In this document: positions 57,257 through 64,000 of the stretch, in pieces | How the letters are laid out: each line of letters opens with the position of its first letter | How positions within the stretch are numbered: position 1 is the first letter of the stretch | NCBI RefSeq assembly: GCF_002105155.1 | Contig: NW_019028985.1 | Coordinates: 620,001-684,000, forward strand | Source of the DNA: Lobosporangium transversale | Taxonomy: Eukaryota > Mortierellomycota > Mortierellomycetes > Mortierellales > Mortierellaceae | Direction: 5' to 3' | DNA length: 64,000 nt | Notes under the pieces: model-generated | Seen by the model: the letters and a program-made list of their open reading frames with translations, nothing else | Database searches by the model: none | What the model was told of the DNA's origin: nothing | Position numbers and translations under genes: made by a program

Positions 57257-57965
57257 ATGCCTGAAAGCCCAACATTGTCTTCCTCTGCTTCTAGCGCAGT
57301 CATTGTTAGGAGAGCAAATCCCAAAGAGGATCTAAAACATGTTGACGAGCTCCATCGAATTATCAATTCTGCCTTTTGTACAGGTACAAGTTTTATCTAC
57401 TCTAACTCACATATTCCAGTATTTTACCTAAAGCTAAACCTTCTTCCCCTTACATCTTATACAGCGTAATTTTCAGATGTCAGCTGGACTCATGAGGCCC
57501 ACTTCCTCCTAGACAACCTTTTGTCTAAAGAAGATGCCAAAGCAGCAATAGAAGACAGTACCAGCCACTTATTATTAGCGTTCGATTCAGAGACAGATCA
57601 ACCGCTTGGTACGCTCCGGCTGAGTCCCGCAGAAGCGTACCCAGGCTCCGACAAGTACAAGAAGAGAGGTGATGAGCCAACGAAACCTGTGGAAGCAATA
57701 CTCAAGGATCAACAGATTATATGTGGGATGATCACGGTCGATGCAAGGTAATAGTCAAGGAGCATGGGCTGGAAACTAGTTAACGCAGGAAGGCATTATG
57801 CTAAGGAAATTACTGGGTCGGGAACAGGCGGTTACCTATATGCATCCTCAACGCACAAAGACATTAGATTGGTACAAACGCTTAGAATTCGTGGGATCTT
57901 GCCCATATCTGAGAAAGGGAGGCATTCATTACTCAATCATACGATCAACGTCGTGAAATAGAAAA
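57257..57965 (+). pseudogene. GNAT acetyltransferase gene, broken
   Basis: Exon 1 (57257-57383) has a Ser-rich start and VIVRRANPKEDLKHVDELHR. Exon 2 (57477-57747), after a TTTCAG acceptor, reads VSWTHEAHFLLDNLLSKED, LLLAFDSETDQPLGTLRLS and QIICGMITVDAR, the central strand of GNAT domains that precedes the acetyl-CoA loop. At this point only GTAATAG separates it from SRSMGWKLVNAGRHYAKEI, so TAA and TAG stand in frame where an intron is expected. Further on WYKRLEFVGS, the usual end motif, is in another frame. Family role: acetyl transfer from acetyl-CoA to amines; substrate unknown. No intact product is expected. Confidence 0.7.
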
Positions 57966-58145
57966 CAAAAGTAGAAACAAAAATAGAAATAGAAATATTA
58001 AAAATACAGTAGCTGGCTAGTTTGAAACAAGAGCACGCGTTTTTCTTCTTTCTATTACTATTACTAATATTATCATTGATGCTTAATAGCAGACAGCTGC
58101 CGAAACTACTTCGTAAAGCTGTACAGAAGCAGAATGTTTGGGGCT
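57966..58145. terminator. 3' flank of USE1
   Basis: Short AT-rich space between the GNAT pseudogene and the stop of the minus-strand USE1 gene; no further features. Confidence 0.4.
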
Positions 58146-59561
58146 TTAGAAAATACGGATGATGAAGAACATAAATACAAAGACGATACTGACACCAAAG
58201 ACGATGCCCCAAATCATCCATGTAGTCTTCCGACTCTGTTTTGAGTACAGCTCTAAACGGGTTCGCTCCTTCCCCAGCCTGGAGATGTTGGTATCTAACG
58301 CATGGTCCGCATCGTCCAAAAGCTAATAAAATTTCATGTGTCAAGGAAAAAAAAGAAAGAGGCAAACTATTACTTACAAAGGTTCTTTACAAAATAAATA
58401 TTGGTTTCATTAATGTCCAAGGAAAGTTTTTTTTTTTTTTTTTTTTTTTTTTTTGTTTTCTTTACACCAGACTTTTGTTCGTCCGCTAGCGTTTGATGGA
58501 TAGCCAAAGCATTATGGCGGAGCTGTTGCATGAGTCTCGAAATCCCTGCCTCCATCTCTTCCCTTTGGGCACGATCATTTTGAAGCGCTGCCTCAACTTG
58601 ACCTTGCTCTCGTAAACTATCGCGCGAATCAAGAGGCTCCCGGTTATTTTGACCAAGACTGTTGTAATCCAGATCCGTGTCCTTCCCTAAGCTGTTAAAA
58701 ATTGATATTTGAACACGTTGTCAGTGCCTGGGAACCAAAAAAAAAGAGACCAAAAAAATCAATATATTCAAAATCTTCAATATCTCTATTTCAAGCAAAC
58801 ACCAACCGCCTTTCCCGAAGCCCAAACAGCTCATCTTTCTGGTTCCTGATTGAAGATCGTCGCTCTTCTTCAATGTTTCCTGTATATGCATCACGACTCG
58901 ACTCAGGCGATACATGAGGTCTCCTCTCTGATTTTGACCTGACTATATACTGTTGTTCTACAATATTCATTGACGAAGGGGGTATAATCATCCTCGCTTG
59001 CTGTAAACTCTTATAATTTGGCGTAATCTAAGCGTTTATCATCACCGAAAAAAATTAGCTGTATTGTACTTTCTTCAAAAAGACCTACCAAGGAAAGAAT
59101 GAATCCTTTCTTACAGAAACTGAGCCATCTACTGCTGCAGCCAGGGATTCAATTTTTTCTGCATACTCCTTCAATGCGGCTATATCGGCCTTGCCACTGT
59201 TACATGAAAGAAGGGTCAAGATTAACCTCTAACCTCTATTCTATGATGGCTAAATATCACTTAGCAGTTATGGTCAAGCCTCTATACCTCCTCGTAAGCT
59301 CATCTTCCAGCTCAGTTAGCATTTCCTTCAATGCCCTGATGTTCTAATCAAAGTATCATAGATATCAGCATAATATATTGTTGGTTTTTAAAGAGACAAC
59401 GCGGGATTAGCGATAGCAGAGTCACTTCAGATTACCATTGCATATTTATTACGTTCTCGACCCTGAAGGATTTTGTCGGAGCCGCGAACTTTACCATCGC
59501 ACTTTATCATCAGGCGCCGCAGATTGATTTCCAGTGCAGACGGTGTTGAGGCAGTCACCAT
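58146..59561 (-). CDS. USE1: Use1-like Q-SNARE of the endoplasmic reticulum
   Basis: Minus-strand exons 59561-59436, 59343-59288, 59196-59115, 59027-58807, 58691-58466 and 58322-58146 give 295 residues. The start MVTASTPSALEINLRRLM is followed by a helical N-terminal part (ALKEMLTELEDELTRR, ALKEYAEKIESLAAAV), a linker, and a heptad region (EMEAGISRLMQQLRHNALA, LLDDADHALDTNISRLGKE). The single C-terminal membrane anchor begins TTWMIWGIVFGVSIVFVF and leaves only a few residues outside. This tail-anchored design with an Asp-rich SNARE centre fits Use1/p31. Known role: fusion of Golgi-derived COPI vesicles with the ER together with Sec20, Ufe1 and Sec22. Intron 5 carries a 27-T run on the plus strand (58425-58454). 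Confidence 0.85.
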
Positions 59562-59805
59562 GGGTGGAATGTTAGCGGCGGGCATTCCTATTTATTTATT
59601 ATTTCTTAAAATGATACTAGAAGCGACAAACTTGCAATGCTGCGTAGATCCTCTCCAATTGATTCTATTCCTTAGTGTGCAAGCAGTAATCCCGTAGTGA
59701 TTTTCTGTAGCAGACGAAATGAATGAAGAAGGGCGAAGCAATTGATGTTGCCAGAACAACAAAGATTATAATGTGTTGTAAAATTTTATCATGTGACAAT
59801 TTGTT
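59562..59805. promoter_or_regulatory. Space between RAD51C end and USE1 start
   Basis: 244 bases, probably RAD51C 3' end and USE1 promoter; no recognised element. Confidence 0.4.
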
Positions 59806-61655
59806 TTATGGGCTCTCTGGCTCTTCAACAGATTCTTCCCATAAAAGCAAGGCTTCTTCGGGCTCAAAGCCAAAGTCCGTATCCTCATCAAGTGGGTGGT
59901 CAAGAGCGGTATCTGAAGTAGCGTCCTCCACATCGGAGATACCCGTGCTTTCTATTTGGAATAATACAGATTGTTCCTGAAGCGATGGTGACTTGAAAAG
60001 CCTTGCGCTTCGTCGCCCGTTATCGTGGCTGTAAAGGCGTATCCGGTGTGTGCAGAGATTTGTCCATGTTTCTCCTAAAGCAGGCTGAAATTGGCTCTCA
60101 AAGCTACTACTGACTACATTTGCATTCTGTCCCTGAGAAAAAACCGTTTTGACTGTCATCTGATTCATTACTACCATCTAAAAAAAGGAGTAAAAAAACT
60201 CGTTTAGATCATCAAGCACACTTCTTATGTTGAAGCAAGACCACATGCTTCAAAAGCTATAGATGGCCAATTGACTGAGTGGCTGACTAGTTGAGCGACC
60301 TACCGCAATGTTATGAGTTCGAGCCAGAGTAGCCAATTGTCGACCCAAACTGGCAATGAGTTTTGTCCGCACTTTAATGTCATCAAAGTTGGACCGCACC
60401 AACATTGCAATGGTATCCAGAACGACTAATTTGGTCTGATATGTGAGGCATCCAGACCCAATAGAAAGATTTATAAACTGTCAGTGAGGATAATTCTGTT
60501 ATTGGGTTTAGTTATAAACAATGACAGCGTGAACAGCTTCCTTTGATCTGTTGGATGTTACCATAGGATTATCTCTTATTAGGGTATCCAGCATCCTGAC
60601 AAGGGCAATGAGCTCCACAGGACTATGTACGCGACAATACTTGATGCCATTTAAAAGTGTGTCTCTCGTCAGATCACCTATATATGTGTCAATGGAAAGC
60701 TATATCAAATTAAGATATGCGTACTTCCTGAGGCTTTTATGTTGAATGCTCTTCCATAAACAGGTTAGTAAAGCTGAAGTCTTACTCACACCATGTCCGT
60801 GTAGTCGATCGAGGCAAGCAGAGGCCATTTGGGCCGCTCGTCTGGCAACAAAGCTTCCTTCCGAATCTACAAAAATCGATGTACCACCTGCCCCTCCAAC
60901 AGACACCGGAATCTGTGCGTTGATGCAGAGCTGTATTCTTTTTTTTTTTTTTATTTTTTTTTATTTTTTTATTTTTTTATTTTTTTTTATTTTTTTGAAT
61001 AAAATATGATATTTGGCAATTAGTCCTTTCGAAAATACAATAGTCGCATGCCCCATGAAACTCCTTTAAGGAAAAAAAAAATCCACAATTCCATACCCCA
61101 GTTGAGTCTTGCCTGTACCCGATAAACCACATATCTCTGTTATCTTGCCTGGTGGTACGCCGCGTCCATTTCCAAAGAGTCGGTCAAGCGATATACTGGA
61201 GGTTGTAATTGCAGTCCAATTTTTCTCCTGCTCTAAAACCTGATCCGCCGTTACAGTTACCCAGGAAGCAGCTACAGTCATATGTCATACCATGATCATC
61301 AGAATAAAAGTAAATAAGAAAAAAAAGGGTTATCAACATCGTCTACAAAGGGAAGATCAGCTTACGTTCTGGATGTAATTCGTGTGATAGCTCCTTCGTT
61401 TGATCCGAGGAAAGCTTTAGCTCTTCTCAAATAAATAAATAAATGAATAATAAAAACTAAATGGATTAGAGGAGGTGAGCAGGCACGCAGTAGTAATTAT
61501 TGATATTGCCGCAAGTGAATTTGTAGCTAACCAGCTGCCAATTCGAGGATCGGGATCGAGCGCAGTTCTGCCACGGTATCGTAACCGGAACGAAGCACCT
61601 TATCCCTTACGCCATGGGATAAACGAAGCGTGACAGCTGGTCGCGAAGCTGCCAT
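59806..61655 (-). CDS. RAD51C: RAD51C-like recombination ATPase
   Basis: Minus-strand exons 61655-61532, 61425-61366, 61271-61097, 60937-60790, 60699-60562, 60435-60304 and 60177-59806 give 382 residues (human RAD51C: 376). The core has SISLDRLFGNGRGVPPGKIT, Walker A GLSGTGKTQ, QLCINAQIPVSVGG, SIFVDSEGSFVARRAAQMA, CRVHSPVELIALVRMLDTL, Walker B KLVVLDTIAML and MVVMNQMTVKT. Known role: RAD51 paralogue that loads and stabilises RAD51 filaments and acts in Holliday-junction processing. The tail after about residue 330 is acidic. Intron 3 must end at the AAG that follows an A-run (T-run on the plus strand, 60940-60992); only this acceptor restores KTQLG-IQLCIN. ELP5 is divergent, 282 bases away. 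Confidence 0.9.
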
Positions 61656-61937
61656 ACCCAGAACGATTACACACTAGGTTTTTCGTTTGTTGCAACAGAT
61701 GCAGCTAGAACCCATTTGGAGATGGCGAAGCTGTGAAAGAATCCGCATTCAACCACAGGCAGTCACGATTTCAGTTTTTATTATTTTTTGTTCATTCTCA
61801 TTCTTCAATGCCGTTGTCATTCCTGGGAGTAGAAAGGACAGTTGCAACCAGCGAGGCAAAGAATAATTTATTGAGAACAGTACTGGACAGCAAACACCAT
61901 TCGTATAATACAGACATACACACGAAACGCAGAAAAC
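61656..61937. promoter_or_regulatory. Bidirectional promoter RAD51C / ELP5
   Basis: 282 bases between divergent starts, without homopolymer tracts. No specific site is recognised. Confidence 0.5.
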
Positions 61938-62929
61938 ATGGCGACAATTCTTGAAAAGATTCTCATGGGAAAAGAGCCATCGCCTTTTATCCTCGTCAAA
62001 GATACTTTAGAACAATCCGGGCAACTCCTTGGATTACAGTTGCTTAGCAAGACACCTAAAGATCATGTCATTATCTTGGTCTGTGCAGAGGATGCTCCCG
62101 ATCGACTTTTGACATTGGTTAAAGGAGAGCATCAAAAGGTTATCATCGATTGTTATTCCAATCCTCTTGGATGGACATCTGAATTTGCACCCAGTTTGAC
62201 AGAGTATAAATCATTCAGTAATGTCTCTAGTGTTGTCTCTTGCGACCTACGAAATATTCGGAAAGTGAGCAAGGCGATCACCGAAATTATTTCCAACCGA
62301 TGCTCAAATTTTACGATATATTTTGACTCTTTAAGCCAGCTTTTGATTACCTCCGTACCGAACACGTTCAATTTGATCCGATCAACTACAGGATTGCTAG
62401 CAGATAATTCAAGGATAATCGCAGTACATCACGAAGATGTTCCAGATGCAGATAGTTTCTCACCCGATGCTTCAAAGCCATTTGCCTCGAATAGCCTTGC
62501 TCATATTGCCACAACACTAATTACCGTCAAGAATACAGAGGCCATTCGGCTAGAACAGGAAGATTTGCGTAAGGGGATCGTAGCAGCCAAAGAATTTTGC
62601 TACCTGACAGTCCATGGTAATGTCTGGAATTCCGCTGTATGCGAAATCGAGCACAAGAGGAAATCTGGAAAAGTAACGCGAGAGGTGAGTACAAGCAGAT
62701 CAAGTTTTTTTATATTAATTTTGTTCGACGATTTTTTGTTGCTAATTCAATCTACGCATGACGGCTTTTTCACTTAGACGAATGCTTATCATCTGGAATC
62801 ACCTACTGGAGATTTGATTGTGATGAACGTTTGGGATCTTGTAGGTGAAATGCCTGATATTGAAAGACTGGATCTAGAAGAGTCACAAACTGTAAGTATC
62901 TCTGCTTTTACATCCATGGCTTGATCAGC

Positions 62930-62963
<34 letters not shown>

Positions 62964-63301
62964 TAATAATAATAATAATAATAATTAATATTAACCTTTT
63001 TTTTCCTTCTTTAAAGGTGGATCCTGCAGCCAATCTATCATTCAATCTTAACCTTACGGAGGAACAAAGAAAGGCAAAGAACGACACCGTATTGCCGTAT
63101 TTGAAAACCCAAGGTTAGACCACGGTCATTCGTACTTCTTTTGTCTCACGTAACTTGTACTCCAATGTTATTATCAGTATTGACCTTTTTTCTTATTTGA
63201 CATTATTTGTTCTTCTAGAATCGACTGGAGCAATTTATTACGAACCAGATGCCGCTGATGATTTTGACGACGATGACCCAGACGATGACTTGACTATTTA
63301 A
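61938..63301 (+). CDS. ELP5: Elongator complex subunit Elp5
   Basis: Exons 61938-62684, 62778-62891, 63017-63113 and 63219-63301 give 346 residues. The RecA-like fold without a Walker A motif begins MATILEKILMGKEPSPFILV; VVSCDLRNIRKVSKAI, NFTIYFDSLSQLLI and RIIAVHHEDVPD follow. The C-terminal signature is clear: NLSFNLNLTEEQRKAK, VLPYLKTQ and AIYYEPDAADDFDDDDPDDD. Known role: with Elp4 and Elp6 it forms the hexameric ring of Elongator needed for cm5U-type modification of wobble uridines in tRNA. Intron 2 contains about 25 A followed by (TAA)n. It converges on the AAA ATPase gene. Confidence 0.9.
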
Positions 63302-63380
63302 CGGCACTATGGTCTCTACATAGGACAACATTTACATAATTAAAAATTGTGATTACAATCGATGAAAACCTTGTTCCGGT

Positions 63381-63469
63381 ATTGCTATCTTCTAAAGCAT
63401 AATGCTATCTTCTAAAGCATAATGCTATCTTCTAAAGCATAATGCTATCTTCTAAAGCATAATGCTTTA
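63381..63469. repeat. 20-bp tandem repeat (4 units plus part)
   Basis: The unit AATGCTATCTTCTAAAGCAT occurs four times in a row (the first with one mismatch), then half a unit. Each unit starts ATGCT and ends AGCAT, so each is itself a small palindrome. It lies between two convergent genes. Confidence 0.95.
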
Positions 63470-63524
63470 TTCTCTGCCGCCATTATTAGCTATGTAGTCA
63501 TGAATCCAACTTTCAGCAAAAGAA

Positions 63525-64000
63525 TCATCGTCTTTGATAGAACTTTCGATACAAGTCAGGGACGATCACATCATTGCCATCCACTGCATTTTGCAAAACA
63601 CGACCTTGTACCAATGGGCTCATCCTTTGAATTACATGCTTGATATCAGCCTGCTCTACAATCGTAGAGGATATGTTCCGTCGAAGTGAGAGGATAGCTG
63701 CCTCACTGAAAGATGAAAGAAAAAAAGTAAACAAGTGTTAAGTAGTATGCATCTATGAAGATGCCCGTCCATGGTTATTTCATTGATCTTGTCGACTTAC
63801 CGGAAGAGTGCAGTCAGATCTGCAGGCGAGAACCCTACTGTATGTTTAGCAAGCTCTTGCCTTGTATCAATGTCTTTTGTAATAGGGATCCGACTACCAA
63901 TCTCATTGATAATTTCGAAGCGATCTTGCAGACTTGGATATCCAATATACACCAGCTGATCCAACCGTCCTGGTCGAAGAAGAGCATCGTCCATCGCTTG
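63525..64000 (-). CDS. AAA ATPase, C-terminal part (Cdc48/Afg2 group), partial
   Basis: Minus-strand last exons: 63705-63525 and 63801 to beyond the window edge, joined in phase. The visible part starts with MDDALLRPGRLDQLVYIGYP, the second region of homology with its arginine-finger vicinity. It continues with DRFEIINEIGSRIPIT, AKHTVGFSPADLTALFR and EAAILSLRRN, the sensor-2 and lid helices of type-II AAA proteins. The tail QGRVLQNAVDGNDVIVPDLY does not resemble the Cdc48 tail. Candidates are Afg2/Spata5-like or another ribosome-biogenesis AAA protein. The Walker motifs lie outside the window. Confidence 0.8.

Noticed and set aside
63381-63469. CRISPR-like array
   Set aside because: Units are contiguous without spacers, and the genome is eukaryotic; it is a plain tandem repeat.

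Overview
The window looks like nuclear DNA of an early-diverging filamentous fungus, most likely Mortierellomycotina (Mortierella/Linnemannia-like). The reasons are intron-rich genes with short introns (mostly about 60-220 bp, many carrying long poly-A or poly-T runs), short intergenic spaces, fungal versions of housekeeping genes (HIS3, MET10, DIM1, SPC25, EXO1), and gene families I associate with these fungi: F-box/LRR genes, Crinkler-like genes, IS630/Tc1-type transposases and RecQ-like helicase fragments. This placement is inference; no rRNA or other marker is present.

Left arm (1-36.6 kb). After a decayed F-box gene (366-1907) and a gene-poor stretch with broken coding remnants, there is a secreted DUF3712-like protein (3865-5296), more remnants, and then a dense block of conserved genes. 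These are DIM1 (18S rRNA dimethylase), an LCP5/neuroguidin homologue, a four-CBS-domain protein, SPC25, PXMP4, a secreted expansin-like double-psi beta-barrel protein, a Gfo/Idh/MocA dehydrogenase, HIS3 (IGP dehydratase), a BCL7-family SWI/SNF subunit, an unnamed probable mitochondrial protein, an Ariadne-type RBR E3 ligase, EXO1 and MET10. DIM1 and the LCP5 homologue both serve small-subunit ribosome biogenesis and lie in tandem. EXO1 and RAD51C (right arm) both serve recombinational repair.

Accessory island (about 36.6-58 kb). This part is a patchwork of a piggyBac-like zinc-ribbon remnant, two broken IS630/Tc1-type DDE transposase genes, an intact three-exon gene of unknown function with a nuclease-like VEVK motif, a tandemly duplicated exon, at least three fragments of a RecQ-like helicase family, a decayed Crinkler-family gene and a nest of short inverted-repeat elements. 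Within it lies a duplicated about 3-kb segment, each copy carrying an intact cytochrome P450 gene (43064-45081 and 52831-54878). The second copy was later hit by a 622-bp Tc1/mariner-type element; the first copy shows the uninserted state. A broken GNAT acetyltransferase gene ends the island.

Right arm (58-64 kb). Conserved genes resume: USE1 (ER SNARE), RAD51C, ELP5 (Elongator subunit, divergent from RAD51C) and the 3' end of an AAA ATPase gene that runs off the window.

Exon structures were derived by hand from reading-frame continuity and splice signals. Where totals are given, the exon lengths sum to whole codons. The most interesting points are the P450 pair, where replacements in the protein outpace intron change; a 12-nt microexon; introns that end in a pure A-run plus AG; a PIP-box-like motif in EXO1; and the unknown gene at 39054-40061. 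I did not see an unmistakably new multi-gene system.
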